Origin: Baylisascaris procyonis
Lineage: Eukaryota > Nematoda > Chromadorea > Rhabditida > Ascarididae
DNA: 64,000 nt
Direction of reading: 5' to 3'
Assembly: GCA_037389465.1 (NCBI GenBank)
Contig: JAZARR010000105.1
Span: 2,108,001-2,172,000 of the forward strand
The position numbers and the translations under genes are program-made. The notes beneath the pieces are model-generated. The model had not been told where the DNA came from. It saw nothing but the letters and a program-made list of their open reading frames with translations, and did no database searches. Position 1 is the stretch's first letter. Each line of letters opens with the position of its first letter. Below are positions 46,840 to 60,689 of the stretch, piece after piece.

Positions 46840-48630
46840 ACTAACTTCTCCGAACGTCGTATTCGTTTTGACGCAATGTCCACTAGCTTCGTAAGTTTTG
46901 TAAGTGATGTTGTAGACTTTTGCGTGCCAAAGGTGAGAAATGAAAGAGGCCCTCTAGGTTTCGTAATTACTCACATTTGCTTGCAATTCTTTCAAGCGTT
47001 TCATGTGGCTTTGTCGTAACGAAGAAGGTGACGAGGCAGTATTAGCAAAATGCGCAAAAGGCTTCTTCCGCCTTCAATATCGAAAATTTGCGCAAAATCA
47101 AGACAGGCACCTGTTCTGCTCAGGTGATGAGAAAGCCTTCTACAGTAACGTTAACAGAATGATACACGCATATCAAGGCATCGCTGCTATAAAAAAATCG
47201 ATAACTAAAACGTGATTAGAACTGATCACGCTAAATTTGCGAGATTTGTTGAGTTCATTTTTGCAAATGTTTAGAGAGGATGGTAGTTTACTCCTTTCTC
47301 ATTCTAAGTGTAGAAAACGCATAGCCTCAGTGGATATTTCGTTGATAATATCCGTTATACTTTCCTAAACCTACTGCGATCATTGTTCCAAAGCTTTTTG
47401 AGCATACCTTCCGTAAAGAGCATTTCGTGTTGCTCAATTCCATCGCTCAGGAAGACTGCAATTAGTGGTTCTCGGTTGAAGGAGCCCCAGTCCAGGTATA
47501 CTGCCCCATTAACCTTACATCCTCCTTATATAAAGGCCTTCAGCAGATGCTGCTCCTAAACCTAATAAACTTGGCACAATACGACATCCTACCGGGACGA
47601 TCGGGAATGTCTAAGTAAGTAGCATCCATGCGCAATTGGATAGCAACACTCGAAGAGAGGATTCAACGAAATATTATTTATATTGACAATATTAGAGCTT
47701 CCGACGTTGTATAGCACAGGAACAAAAGCTGAAGGCTTTTCGCTATGATACCGATGTCGACATTATTTCAAAAATGCTTTTGATCGTTTTTTTCCCAACA
47801 GAACATTCATAGTTGAGCTGAAAGACTCCCTTCTTGGAAATATGAGTGGAATTAGCGGAGTGCCTTGAGGAAGCGGTCTTTTACTTTGGCAGTTCACATT
47901 TTATATTAGTTATGTGGTAGAGCTGTCCAGTCAGTGCAAACTATTTGCAAATGATCTAAGAAGTTACTGCTGTCTCCATGCTTCTATAATCAGTCGACAT
48001 GTTTTGGAGAATAATTTTACCCTGAATAAATAATGAAATAAGTAGCAGTTAGATATTTCCCACAGAAAATATGGAATTCCACAAGATATTTTCCGCAGAA
48101 AATGTGAAATTCTACACGCCAATTTCCATTATGAATGACCGTTGAGGTTAGATATCTCGCTTCCGCAATCCTTGACGATGGAGTCAAGGTTTTGGATGTG
48201 TCTGATTTGCCTCACTCCACGCTGAAACGTTCATTCCTTTGAAATTTCGAAAAAAAGGCGGTTTAAGACTGCTTTTGTGTGTTACGAGAATTGCAGCATT
48301 AAACGTTTGGAGCACTTGTTCGTGAAGTTCTGAAACTGGAAACGGTTGGTCTTTTTGAGCGTGAATTAGAGTATTGTCAATTTTAAAGGTAAATATATGG
48401 TCCTGTTTCATCTAAGCTCTAAAGTATCTAAATTAAACAAGCGAAGTGTTTTGCAGTATCTGCAATTCCGAACTTCGCACGTTTTTTGGAGCGATTCTAT
48501 TCTATAAGCGCCGCTGCCTTTGCAATTCATCGATTAACTTACTGGTACGAGGAACAAAAATTTCAGTGATATATTCGAGCAGTGACCTCGCGTAAATTTC
48601 TAAAAACCTATAATGCAGATCTCAACGTTA
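46840..48630 (+). mobile_element. decayed CR1/jockey-like LINE
   Basis: Pieces of a non-LTR element in order on +: a pre-RT region (FVSDVVDFCVPKVRNERG; then LQYRKFAQNQDRHLFCSGDE near 47.07 kb), reverse transcriptase segments YCPINLTSSLYKGLQQ (47.5 kb) and IYIDNIRASDVV (47.68 kb), SGVP followed by a stop where motif B belongs (47.85 kb), CKLFANDLRSYC for the catalytic box (47.94 kb, AND for ADD), and QLDIS (48.05 kb). Many stops and frame changes; the catalytic Asp is lost. It is more decayed than the - strand copy at 7.9-8.9 kb but clearly of the same clade. It probably sits in an intron of the gene starting at 45.85 kb. The 3' end is not defined. Confidence 0.75.
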
Positions 48631-49802
48631 ACATTTTAAACATTTTAATGCATGATAAGGTTAGGTAAGTGCCGTGCCGATCGCGTAACATTCAAATCTC
48701 ATGTACATGTTTCCTTCAAATTCTTTTCCGTTCCCTTGAGGGAAGAAAACCATAATTTTGCTGTCATCGTGTAATGATCCAAAACGGATTAGGGATCTAT
48801 TCATCTTTATGGGTAAAGTATCCGTTCCTCTCCTCACACCCCCCTCATCCCCTCCCCCACCCAGTCTTGGGATGAAGTCGCAGCCTTGTAAAGACCGGTC
48901 GGATGTATGTCCATAAAGGAGCCAAATTTTTACTGTGTTTACAAGACTAAGCCAGAATTGCATCGTTTTTCTTTTCTGTAAAAATGATCTCATGCGTGAT
49001 ATTCCAATGGGTGCGCCTCTCGTTTTCGATGCCGCCCGTCGTCTTCTTAATAAAAAAAATTCACTTGACTTTGGAATGCTTTAGTTTCTCTTAAAGAGTG
49101 TTTTGAACAGTTTTTCTTATCCATCGACGAATTATTTTTAGAATTAGCTTGCTCGAAGTAAGTGCGCATATTAGATGGGAGGTTGCTTTCTTATCAGTTC
49201 TGTTTGAAAAATGTTCCACAACTGCACGTGCAAACTACAAGCTGAAGCCTCACGTCTTCAATATGCAAAACTTCGAAAATTATCATAAGATCCTCGTTGT
49301 GTGGTCATTTAACTATGCAAATTGCTTAGTATCGATGTTCAGTGCAAAGGAAATTTTCATCCTTCCAAATGATACTGATTAAGCATCTTTTATCAACGAT
49401 TTATCGTAAGCAAAAATTATTTACACTGATTAAGTAACTATATTGAGCGTAAATCAAAATGCAATTAGCCATAAGCAATTATTGCAGTATTTTTGAGGTA
49501 GTTAATCATGAGCTGAGCGATTAGATGAACTGATTTTTGATTTGTCAAAACGATGTCAAGTTAATACCATTTTAAGCTTATCCCTGGATAGAGTTGTCAA
49601 AATATAGAGTCGACTGAGGCCTTGTATTCTTGAGGTGTTTGACTCTTCTGCACTCATGAGTTGCCTACGGCCATTGAGTCTTCTGGCAATTACTGAGTCT
49701 TATTCGTTTTATGCCTTACTATATTTTCTATCGCTTTCTTTCTATATATACATATTAATGGAGTATTCTGACTTCATGAACTTCTTACTCTTACTGTAAT
49801 AT

Positions 49803-49804
<2 letters not shown>

Positions 49805-49885
<81 letters not shown>
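49805..49885. repeat. (TA)n microsatellite
   Basis: A pure TA run of about 80 bp directly adjoining the left arm of the inverted repeat at 49884; a second short run follows at 49921-49943. Confidence 0.97.
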
Positions 49886-49889
<4 letters not shown>

Positions 49890-49912
49890 GTAAATTCACG
49901 CATGCCTTATGA

Positions 49913-49943
<31 letters not shown>

Positions 49944-50080
49944 CCGTATGTACCATATTTGATCATATTGCGCATATTCTATGCTTTTGTACCGTATTGT
50001 TCATACTGTACATCTACCGTATTTGCTCATTCACAAGATTCTCCGTTTTTTTCATAAGGCATTCGTGAATTTACGTCTAT
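49884..50080. repeat. 34-bp inverted repeat, 129-bp spacer
   Basis: The arm at 49884-49917 (ATAGACGTAAATTCACG...) and the arm at 50047-50080 (...CGTGAATTTACGTCTAT) are reverse complements with a single mismatch. The spacer is AT-rich with repeated ACCGTATTTG/ACCATATTTG-type units and a (TA)n run. This is the form of a MITE or foldback element, or of a transcribed hairpin. No flanking open frame for a transposase. Confidence 0.85.
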
Positions 50081-51109
50081 TTTGGAAAGTTGCCGCACTC
50101 TACAAGTCCCTCAAAAAATGGTCCTAGGTCGATTGCGGATCTGGCTCAGAACTTGAAAGAAGCACTGAGTCGGTAATATGGCGTATTGGCATGCTGCATT
50201 AGGAAAATTCCCCGACATGGTCGATATGAAGAGATATGTCAATTGCCGAAGAATGAAGATTCCCCGAAACGCGTGCATATTTGTAATTTTCCTCGGACAT
50301 TATCCTTCTACTTTTGTTCTAATATATATTCCTTTCAAAATCTGTGAAGACCATGAACATTTCCCCGTTAAAGATAGATCTATATAGAAAGTTGTGAGCG
50401 TTGTAAGAGTGAGATATGTGAAAAAGGAATTTTATGCCAGAAAGATGTAATATTAAAGATGTTGTGGATGTGTTACGCTTGTTTATGATTAGCACCACGT
50501 GTGTATAGCAGAGAAAAATGTAAGTATATTACAGTAACATATTCCCTTCGCATACCGAACTCTTCCTAGTAACAGTGATTAAGGAGGCGTCATCGCTGCG
50601 TTATTGTGTTCCCTTAAATTGCGCAATTCGCCATATGCGATAAGCATTGTAACTCTCCAGATGAACATTTTATTTAGTCGATACATAGATATAACTGTAA
50701 TAAAACATCGACTATTATGCATCAGAAGTTGGCATGCTTCTGCAAAGAACGTTTGTTGTTGTTGACTGTGCAGCGACACTTGATAATCGCATCTGGAATG
50801 AATGCTAAGATATAGGTGCGATTTATACCGTTGATTAAATAATATAAACGTCTTGTTTGCCCAAACAACACCAAATCGCTACTGTTTTTAAGTTGCAGCA
50901 CTACATATACTGTGTGATAGCTGAGCATACCGATGTTGTTTTACTTTCATTATTCCACTGATGGGAATTTCAAGTGCGTGGGAGGTGAGGTTATTGTTTG
51001 AATTCGGTTGAGTCTCATTGAAGAGGAAACACTCAAAAGAAGCAGCTGTAATTGCCCGCAACGATCCACGACAGTGATGAGGCACTCCATCTGAGCTCAC
51101 CATCCACTA

Positions 51110-51265
51110 GTTTATGAGCGGTACAGCGGCAACGTCGAGCAGTGCGGCGTGCGGATTTAGGCGCGTTGCGGGTTGAGGACATTCGGGAAAAAGTTCACGC
51201 TCAATAGAGCGCCCATGCGAATGCGTCACCTCCTCCACTCAGCACCAGCTCAGCTCGCTCGTTAT
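51110..51265. other. GC-rich patch with many CpG
   Basis: About 150 bp with many CpG steps (GCGGCAACGTCGAGC, GCGGCGTGCGG) in AT-rich DNA. No frame stands out on either strand. It may be a promoter, part of a repeat, or an RNA gene; nothing decides. Confidence 0.3.
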
Positions 51266-52243
51266 TAACGACTTGATTATTACTGCTGCTTTGACGTAGC
51301 AGTCGTTCTTTTACTTTATGGGTTTCTAGTCGTACTTCTGGCTTCCAGTTATATTAAAGTTTCTATAATAGCGAAATCAGTGCTGACAGCAATGCGTTAT
51401 TTTGACCACTTTCGAGGCTTTCAAACAATCCCACTTCAGTCCATTGCCTCACTTAATTTTGCGCTTAAAATTTAGGCATGAGGTACGAATGTTTGGTGTG
51501 TCGTCATGCTGTGTAATAAGAGTTTTTCTTTTCGTTCAGTAATCTTTACCTTTCATTATCGGTTCATATGTGGTTCGAGAGTTGGGGTGGGGGAGGAGGG
51601 AGGTGGTTAATTTCATCCTTATCGGCTATTCTCTCTTTTACTAAATATTGTTTGATGACACAGAAAATAAAAAGATGTTGTTTTCGAATTGGATTGCAGT
51701 CAAAATATCGAAGAAATTTTCAACCCGCATCTTTAAGAAGTAAGGAACAATACGTGGAAAATATCGACAGAAGAGCGTTGAAGCAGGGGAAAGTAGAATC
51801 CCTTTGACGCGAATGCCCTTATCGGTTTTTACCAACTGTCTTCTACGCGTTGGTTTTGTCTTTTTCAGAGTTAGCTTTTAGTAATATAGGCCACCTTCTC
51901 GTAGTCAGTGCGCTCCCTTTATATTTCTAGAAATATGAAATATGAAGCCGAGACCACTTTAAAGCATCTCTCATCTTACATTGGTTACTGATTCTTTGTG
52001 AACTACAATTTGCGTTGAATAGATCCTTGTGTCATTATTGCAAGAAAAGCTTGAGGTTGAAGGTATTCGCCACAACTGCATCTAAGTCGGAAGTGGAACT
52101 ACAACAGCCGCAGATGACTGCACTGCACGCTTTATTTCAAGCCTTCGTTTTTATTCCACATGGACAGAAATTTTTCCCTCATTCTTTTCCGCCTTAGCCG
52201 AATGCCAAAGTTACCTGTTAAATATGCAATGCGGCCTTCCACA

Positions 52244-52305
52244 CTCTCTCTATATATAAATATAAATATAAATATAAACGTAAATAAATAAATAAATAAA
52301 TAATT

Positions 52306-52339
<34 letters not shown>
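52244..52339. repeat. compound (TAAA)n / (TA)n microsatellite
   Basis: ATATAA units, then TAAA units, then a pure TA run, ending before TTGCAG. Confidence 0.95.
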
Positions 52340-52340
<1 letters not shown>

Positions 52341-55300
52341 CAGTTTGAAATCATAGACTCATACTACCTCTGTTACCCGTACAAGATGCATCCTCAGCGC
52401 ATACAAGTCAGTGGCTTTAGAACAGATTTTGTTCGTGGTGAAAGTTGACAAAAAAATGATTGTTCATCATTAAACAGAATTAGCTTCATTCGCACCCGAT
52501 TGCAGGTTAGAATTGATCGTTAGTCAATCACTGCGAGATGATGCCAGTAAGTGAAGTTGTTTTGGAATTGACGCACAATGCCAGTTCCTGCTGAATGCAA
52601 AAAAAAAAAGAGACAAGCATCATCGCTTCAAATGTCACTATATACTTCACTCGTTGCAAACGGATCGCATTTGTTTTAGCTGTATTTCTGGATTGTTTTC
52701 GTATATAGCGTTTCAAAGGATGCACTTCTGCTTGTAGTATCGACCAAGGGCGGTTGTAGGTCGAGAATAACTTCTTTTTTCATAGTTCGGTCGTGATCTG
52801 TTTTGGCCAAGAAAATTTTTTGATTGAATTGGACCAAAAATTCGATCTTGAATTTTTTTTTACTTTCCAATCCTTGGGAATAGTCGGAGTCACATGGAAG
52901 TTACGCATACCTAATTTTGGCCGAAATTAAAAACATTGAATATCGTTACGTTGCTCTTATATATGTACAAAAATTCTGCTACAGTAGCTTCGATACTCAT
53001 GCAAACACTCTTTATCGTTTCAATACTCTCCAGTATCCTATTCAAGGATCATTCCGCGCAACTTTTTACTGAGACCAATATGAAAACGAACTTAGCCATG
53101 ATGTTGCTAAATATGAACAGCTAATTGGATGAGTGATTCCTCTCCTTTCTTATAAGTTTAGGGTGAGAGCTTATTTCATTCATTTTCACTCAGTCTACCT
53201 TGGATATGGAATCCGCTAAGGATCCGTATTGGTATCAGTCGAACTTTGCATCTTCGTGTGCACTTTTGAAAGTCTAAATCAATTAATTACTCATATGAGG
53301 AAAGACATAGAAACAAAGGGCGCAAAGAGCTGCGGGACTTGAAAACCCTATTGTTCGCTATCGGGGCTATATTACCACATTAAACCATCGTTTCATTGAC
53401 CTTACGAATCTGTCTTTTTTATATTATGTAACGTGCATGGTTTACATAACGAGTGTTAATTCGAATAATACAGCAAATAAATTTGCATAGGAGTTCGATT
53501 TTAGCAATTGCTTCCAACTTACGCTCGTGATAAAGCGAATTTACTTGCTTGTCCAGGTGTATAAATGAATAACCGTGCAAGTGTGCAGATTTAGCAGGCG
53601 TTGCAGCTGTGTGGTCGACCCAACTGGTTGAGCGCCAGTTGAGCGTGCAAATAAGTGACCTCCGGGCACGAACGCGCATAACTGTGAATTATCCACACGT
53701 AGGCGCACATTGCATTATATGGATTCATGCCATCGAAATACTAACTGCGCACTCCTCATTTATGAAAGCTTGAGATATATTGCTCGATTAGGGAAACATT
53801 TTGGAGGGAAATGGGAACATAACGAAAACTAGTAGAGTAGAAAAGGTTCGTTTAGGTTATCCTTGGTTTTCCTTAATTGCATATTGCAGTAATATCGCAT
53901 ATGATAGCGTTTATTGCTATGAGTTTGCTTATGGAAGTTCTATCTTATTTTGTTAACTATCGGAGTAGATTTCTACGTTGATTCAAGAAATCATTAGCTT
54001 TTACTCATTTTTAGCGAGCCGATAAAATAAACGGATTTCTAGGCTCCTTTAACAATTTTTTTTTTTTTGAGCTAAAACATTTTGAGCTTCTAATTTTTAA
54101 GATCGTCTTTTCTTTCAAATTTCATACCGAGCAAAGCGTAGAGTAGTTATCACAGCAATATTTTTAACGAAATTTTACTCATCTGCAGCGTTTTTTTCGG
54201 GTAAAATTGTAAATATTTAATTTCAGTGACCCATGGTCAGAAATGATTGTTTGTATTCTTACACAATGTGATGGTGTCATTCATTTTCACTGTCTTGAAA
54301 TAGTCGGGTCCTTTTTGTCTGTTTCTATGAAATATGGATGAGTTTTGTCGAGAATATTGTATAATTTCAAATGTGAATACTAGTAACGTAGAGCTTTCCT
54401 ATATATTCCAACGGATGTTTTGTTGAAAGAAAGATGTGGCCTAAGTTCAGGCATCGTTCTGAACTTCCAAGTCTTGCTTATAAGCTACATCGTGCACTGT
54501 ACATGTCAGGTAGCAGTTTGTCGGTCTTGAAGTTTTCTTAGCGGCTTTCTTATTCCATTTCGTCGTTTGCTCGCTAATTTTTTTCAATAGGATGTTCATG
54601 TGGTCCGTAGGTATAAAAATAATAGAAATTCTTATGTAAGCGTGGTATCGTTATGCAAAAATTGCATTTTACATTTATATTTCTAAATGTGAAATGAGGG
54701 GCTGCTAAGATAATTAAAGAAGAAGTGAATGAGTTTGCTTCTAAAATCTTTACTTGTTGATTGTTCACACTTAACGATTCTTTTACTTTACTGTTCGAGA
54801 CCACTTATTGGAAGATTGCGAAGTGTCTTCGGGAATTATGTTGTACAGATGACATCAGTCAATTAGTCAACGTGAAAATCAACAATCCAGCACAAAAAAA
54901 AACAAATCTTTGTTGGCTCTAATGTCACATACAGTAATGTACACACGCAGATGATCCAATCTGTAAATGAATAGAAAGACGTGGCTGATTCATCTGAACT
55001 ATCGAACCATACCTATCGATCAAAAGCATCTCATATTCTATCTTGCTAATGCTACGTTGAATGGGCTTTCGAAATTATGAATCCGTGCGCATATATTTTC
55101 GATCACGTGACCAAAGACTATCTTCTGTAACCTTATATTCCTTTTGTTACGGTATAATCAATATCTACTCAGTGTGGAGGATGCATTTTCACCAAAAACA
55201 GGTCTTCAGTGCATTCATTCGTCGATCATATCTTATTTTTGAAATGATGTATTTTGAGATATGAGCTAGTGAACTTATGCAGAAGCTGTGATGTTTTAAT

Positions 55301-56117
55301 GCTACGCATCTAGACTATTGTACATTGGCATATAAATCTTGCTGAATAAGACGAAAATAGTGGGGAAGGAAGAAGGAGGAAAGTGGATATGAGTATATCT
55401 TTACAATGTTAAAATCCTTAAGTGATGAAAGGGAATGATTGTCCAATTTTTTCTTTATTTTCCAAACTGAAACCGAAATCCCTTTGCTATTAACAGAAAT
55501 TTGATATAAGAGTTATGAAAACAATTGGAATTTAGGGAGGTTTTTTTTTAAACAGATTGTTTGTTTTTATGGAGAAGTCACAAATGAGGATTTGTTGTGC
55601 CAGAGCAGATATTGCGTCTGATAAAAAAAAAAGAAGAAAAATAATATATTTTGATATTTTAGGCCCATTTGCCGTCGTTTAAAACAAGGTCTCGCTAATT
55701 TTTCATCGTTTCCAACATATACATATAAGCAGTGCATTTTTCTATTTATTGCATCTTACTTTACTGTTTATCAAGTGTACAAATATAAACGAGAGCAGCA
55801 AACGAGCAGAAATTTTTTCGCACCTTTTCGTAAATTGGCTAAAGATTTGATGTTTCTTATGATCTTATTCTTTTCTGGTTACTTGTATTGAATTCAAAAC
55901 AATATTTACACTACCAGAAATGAGCGTATTCGCAATGATCGTAAAATAATGGTATTTATTATCGTATAGTGGAGGAAATTCACCCACCTATGAAATGCCT
56001 GAAGTTTTATATGAATGATGGATGTATAATAAAGGAGAGTTAGAATATAAAGAATGTTCAATGCCAAGTTGCATTTGAATATCGAAGTGTTATATAAGGT
56101 TGGAAATCGGTGAACAA

Positions 56118-56258
56118 ATGGCTGATTGCTTCGTTTGTGGTAGTGTCATTGCACTAGAATATGAACTCAACAAATACTTCAATATGAATGGACAAATTAA
56201 ACATGAAACGCTAAACGAAAGGTTATTTATGTATATCGTTCGATATGTACTTCATTAA
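56118..56258 (+). CDS. candidate ORF or first exon with N-terminal CxxC, unknown
   Basis: An ATG frame of 46 codons beginning MADCFVCGSVIALEYELN and ending in TAA. The start follows an AAG at 56099 by 18 bases. A donor-like AAAG/GTTATT lies inside, so the true exon may end at NER. The CxxC pair close to the start is typical of the first half of a zinc-binding domain, but no second pair is visible here. Codon use is fair. Function unknown. Confidence 0.3.
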   Translation: MADCFVCGSVIALEYELNKYFNMNGQIKHETLNERLFMYIVRYVLH

Positions 56259-56264
56259 AATCGT

Positions 56265-59200
56265 ATAAGGAGCGAGTTATGATATAAATTTAATAAGCAA
56301 ACATCGTTGGCATTCTTTTCGTTTTTGAATGAAAGCAATGAACGACTAATAAAGCTTCTTTTCTCATTGTTTATATTTGTCTGCTGTATTTAGCCCTCTT
56401 TATTCATATTTCATCATGTTGGCTAACTTCATCGTTATGGGCATATGAGCATATTGATACAAGAAGTGGATACTAAATTTGCTTTCTAGAAACGAAACTA
56501 CTCTGCGATTTTCGGCCGTATTCAGCCTTGATTTCAAAACAGCATAAAATTAGGACGAAAGGCTACTAGTATTGGCCGATCTATATGAAGATGGCCTAGA
56601 GAGCCACACTTGGCAGTGATCGAATATTTGAAATGAACAATTAGAGTTTTAATACGTTGATGTCTGAAGTTTATCACTAAACGTTGCAATTCAGCCATCT
56701 TTAACTGACTAAAATTCGGTTCTAACTCTTTTTCAGTTCTTTTTTGATTACAATCAGAATTCAATCTTAATTGAATGAATTCGTTCAATTATCAATCTTA
56801 GGTTCGGTTGCAACCGAATGCTTTTGCTTGTCACTCTCCGTTTTGCTTACACTATCAGAACTAGACAGGATTTCTTATCACTTTCGTTAGGAGCCTGAAG
56901 ACTAGACTATTTAGAGGCAAAAAAAAACGTAAATTTTTCAACCTATTTTACTTCTAGTCAATTCATTAACTTTACATCCCAGTAATGCTGCCGTTTAACG
57001 TTCTCTATGAGCTCATGCTTCCTATTCGAATTCGATTCGAACATCACTTGGTGTGATGACTCATCGACAGTAGAATAAAGCAAAACTGATAGTTGAGTGA
57101 AATTGACGGGCGTACATTTAAAATTCGTGCAGACAGTCAACGATTCGCTGATATTGCAGAGAATCAAATTTTAAGACTTCACCACGTCATTACAGTACTC
57201 TCGCAGATCGCATGTGGAGTTCCCACAAAAATCAAATATCCTCTTGGAAATCTTTATACTAGGCATTAGCTGGATTAAATAACTTCTATCTTTCCTCTTT
57301 TCTATTCTGTGCTGATTTTTACTTCTAAGATTCTTTTCGTAATCTGCTTTTAAAGGGATTTCTCATTCCATTATTCGACACAAATTCCGTGTATTCTCCA
57401 CTCGGATACTCCGCTTGATGTTCTTGCATCTTCTTTTAAAATTCTTTCGCTGTAACATTTTTGTACTTTGAAAAAATTATGCACTTGTTGTTCGTGCTAT
57501 TCTCATCTTGTTCAAATAATATGTAAATTAAGATGAATTGGTAAACGGTCGATCTTGACCATCTGAACTAAGGATTTCTTTTTTTTTTTGATCGAACTGA
57601 AAATCGATTCCAATCGAACACGTTCCACAGAAGACGGACTGTTGTCTTTGAAACACAATGGTTTAAAGCAAAATTCGCTTCAAGCGGATTTTTACCTCTC
57701 TTTCAATTTGGAAAACTTAGCTTGGGCGAGTTTTTAACCAAAATATTCAGGAATCAAAAATAGTCTGCTTTTAGAGGATTTTATAGATTTTATGGATTTT
57801 GTACGCATAGTCCTTTTGCGTTCAAGAATTTCGTACCCTATTGAGCAATTCCGTATTGTTTTGAGCGCTCATTTGAAAATCTCGGATTGTGGACTTTATG
57901 TTGAATTTGCTGAAATTCTTTTCCATGAAGGTGGTGGCAGACCCTCAAAGGAGAATCTTTTTAGAATGCAACTTTTCCTGCAACACTGCTGAATACTTCA
58001 TAAGTTAGAACATTCCCGAAGATGTGATTTAAATGAACTGATCAAAATATGTGCTCTATGGAATATAGATGCTGCACGTTTCCATTCAAGAAGGGAAGAA
58101 GAATATAAAAAAGGCCAGCTCTCTTTATCTTACAAATTTAGTGTACCATGACCGCATGCCTCGCTGCTGACCTTGACTTGTACTGGGGATTATTGGTGTA
58201 CAAAAGTATCAAGGAGCTTTTTATGGCAAATACATGGAACGTTTTAGTTGTGAATACGCTAACGAAAATGGCGGCTTGTTTCTCATGGCGTTAGAGGGCA
58301 TCTTTAAGTTGAGGTTAGGTAGTGCAAAGTTTAACAAAGATAAGAGGATACAAGATAGAATCCAAAAAATCCTGTCTATAGGGTTGTCGTAACTTGCTAT
58401 TATTGGATGCACCCTCTGCGAGGCAACAAAAATTATAGCCATCACGTTATTACTACATCTTTTGTTCATCATTGCGTTGTCTTCATACGTCATGCTTTCC
58501 TGTAATTCCGACCAGCATATCTTAGTTAGAATTACATGTATTGTTGTTATTACTGTCATTCTGCCTATTTATAAACGTCTTTTTTGTTCATCTCATATCA
58601 TCACGCTTCCTCGTTTCCTACTTACCCGTGATAGATGTGCCCATTCCCACTTCTCTTAAGCACTATTTTTACAGATTATTGCATTTCGAATTCAGAAACC
58701 ATTACCCTAACGCCGAACCGTTAAAACTAGTTTCGAATCACTCTTTCTCACTTACTTTTTCTGTTGGGTCGTTTTAGGATGTCTGTTTAACGAATCGCTA
58801 ACAAAAGTACCAATTAATCACAGTGTCTTTATGAAGTAGTTTATTAATTGATAGTAAGCCATAGGTGATGATCTGAAGTGTTTTGGTGCTTTTTCGGTCT
58901 CTGTTGAAAAGAGGAATTATAATTAAAATATGTGTCATTCAAAAACGAATCGCCATCGAGCACCAACGGCAAAATCTCTTAGCATCCTTTTAGCTAAATA
59001 CACAATGATGAACTCATATGTCAGCATGTTTGTTGCTGAATGCCGTTATTGCGACCGGCAACCCTTTTACTAAACGATTTCCAGAATCCCATAATTTTTA
59101 GTGTTGATTGAAATGAATGTTGGAATCTCTGGAAATTTAGGGACGTAATACATGGTAGGTGATTGAAGATAAAGTTGAACGAAGGCTGGCTGTCTCTTAT

Positions 59201-60290
59201 TGAGCATATTCAGCTTGTCTCGTCACTCAGCTTGGTCCGCCGTATATTGCACTCATATAATAGTAATAGTTTCTTGATGATGCAGCACTCATATGCATGG
59301 GCACGTACAGTTCTTTCATACACGTGACGGGAAATGCAATAAATCAATTGAATGCAATTATAGGATTGAATCGACCAAATACATAAAAAGTTTGCAGTGT
59401 CAACGTGAATGATTGAGAAGAGAATTTAGAAGGAATTCGTTTTATTCCAAGTTTTGCTTGTTTTTAGTGCAATCTATTTCCAGCTTTGCTGATGTACGAG
59501 TTCCAGTATTTCAAGTTCATTTTTTGCTCTGTTTTTTTTTTTACCAGAACTGTCGTTCGATATATCCTGCAATTTTCGAACCTTTCAAATCGGCTGAACT
59601 AGAATAAAAGCATATGGGACCAGACAGAGTACCAAAAGCATGATACTACTAAAGAACTGCACGAAGTTTGCGCGGTTAATTTACTGACGGGTGTATGAAA
59701 ATGGTCAAAGAATGTATGAGCACTGTAATCTGCAACTGTTCTTTGATTGCTCAGGTCAGCTTCGACTCTTTTTTACCTCGGCTTCCTGGACTTTGTACTG
59801 GGACTGCGATCACAACAAAGTCCGGTCATACCCGCATCAACATTAATTGGGATGTGGATGAGAACAGTCTAATATGTAAAGAAGTCAAGAATGGACGAAA
59901 GCTATAGGTCTTCGAGTAGTTTCTGATGCTAGCGTTCGGCTAGTTTTACTTTCAACTGTCTAAGTGATCCTTCGTTTAGTGTATTCCGCTCCACTACAGC
60001 TGGGTCTTAAAAGAATCGTTGAGTCGATGTTCTAGCAGTCAGCGTATTATCATTTAACAAGTTGACCAAGCACAAACTGCTTATGTATGTGTTTCCAGTT
60101 GAGTTTGCAGTTCTATATCGTAAAAAGGTAACAACGAATGTAGTGCAGATGAAGTTGTCACGATTCGATTATAGACACTTTTATGTATGGGGAGAGGAGG
60201 GGGTATGCTAAGCATTTTTGTTTGTTATTGTGTACTGTATTAATTTTGTATTATTGCAGACATTAAGGGGAATATTTGATTGAACAAGGT
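56265..60290. other. AT-rich stretch without a supported gene
   Basis: Frames at 57792-57992 (+), 58221-58559 (-) and 59695-59907 (+) were read; none has a domain or paired splice borders. The last has fair codons after 59750 and remains possible. No RNA gene or mobile element recognised. Confidence 0.4.
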
Positions 60291-60312
60291 TTTGAGATGA
60301 GGTTTAGCTCTT

Positions 60313-60588
60313 TTGGTTTTACCCTTTCACGTTCTGGTCAAGAACTTTGGCGATAAGGACCACCATGACAGCGTTCAGGGGCAGGCTAATCTGAAAGACC
60401 AGTTTAAGAATTCTGTGTTTAGTGATGGATGTAAGACTCAATTGGTGTCACGAAACGAGTTACAGCCGACGTCTCTAGATAGTAAAACTCGATCACATTG
60501 CATTACAGCTGAACGGTTCCACAACGAGGATCGAATTTCACTGATTGTACGCACATATTTTAAAATTGTATACATAAGAGGGTGGTAA
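60313..60588 (+). CDS. candidate exon, hydrophilic, unknown
   Basis: A frame open for 91 codons with clearly coding-like codons. A pyrimidine-rich stretch ends in GGTCAAG at about 60340, after which it reads NFGDKDHHDSVQGQANLKDQ, continuing Ser/Asn/Arg-rich to HNEDRISLI, where a donor-like GTACGC occurs, and a TAA follows at 60588. No domain recognised. It could belong with the exons at 60690 and 63121. Confidence 0.35.
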   Translation: MVLPFHVLVKNFGDKDHHDSVQGQANLKDQFKNSVFSDGCKTQLVSRNELQPTSLDSKTRSHCITAERFHNEDRISLIVRTYFKIVYIRGW

Positions 60589-60689
60589 TTTGCAACGTCA
60601 ATATTCAGAAATAAGTTGTCAGATGCGTTACAATGTTGTAATCTTGTTGAATTGTCGAAAAATAGCTAACGTAATGAGGAAGGCGTTGA

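Larger units (their letters stand above)
48650..56100. other. long stretch without a recognised gene
   Basis: Mainly AT-rich DNA with (TA)n runs, the inverted repeat at 49.9-50.1 kb, and a GC-rich patch at 51.1 kb. Open frames such as 48661-48993 (-), 49149-49382 (+) and 50178-50387 (+) have no recognised family or clean splice borders. It could be intron of the gene that starts at 45.85 kb. Confidence 0.4.

Noticed and set aside
48661..48993. 110-codon frame on the - strand
   Set aside because: It includes a translated G-rich low-complexity run, follows the LINE 3' region and shows no domain.
52023..52062. Possible 40-nt exon reading ILVSLLQEKLEVE
   Set aside because: Phase fits the gene starting at 45851, but the acceptor is poor and the distance is large; kept only as a suggestion.
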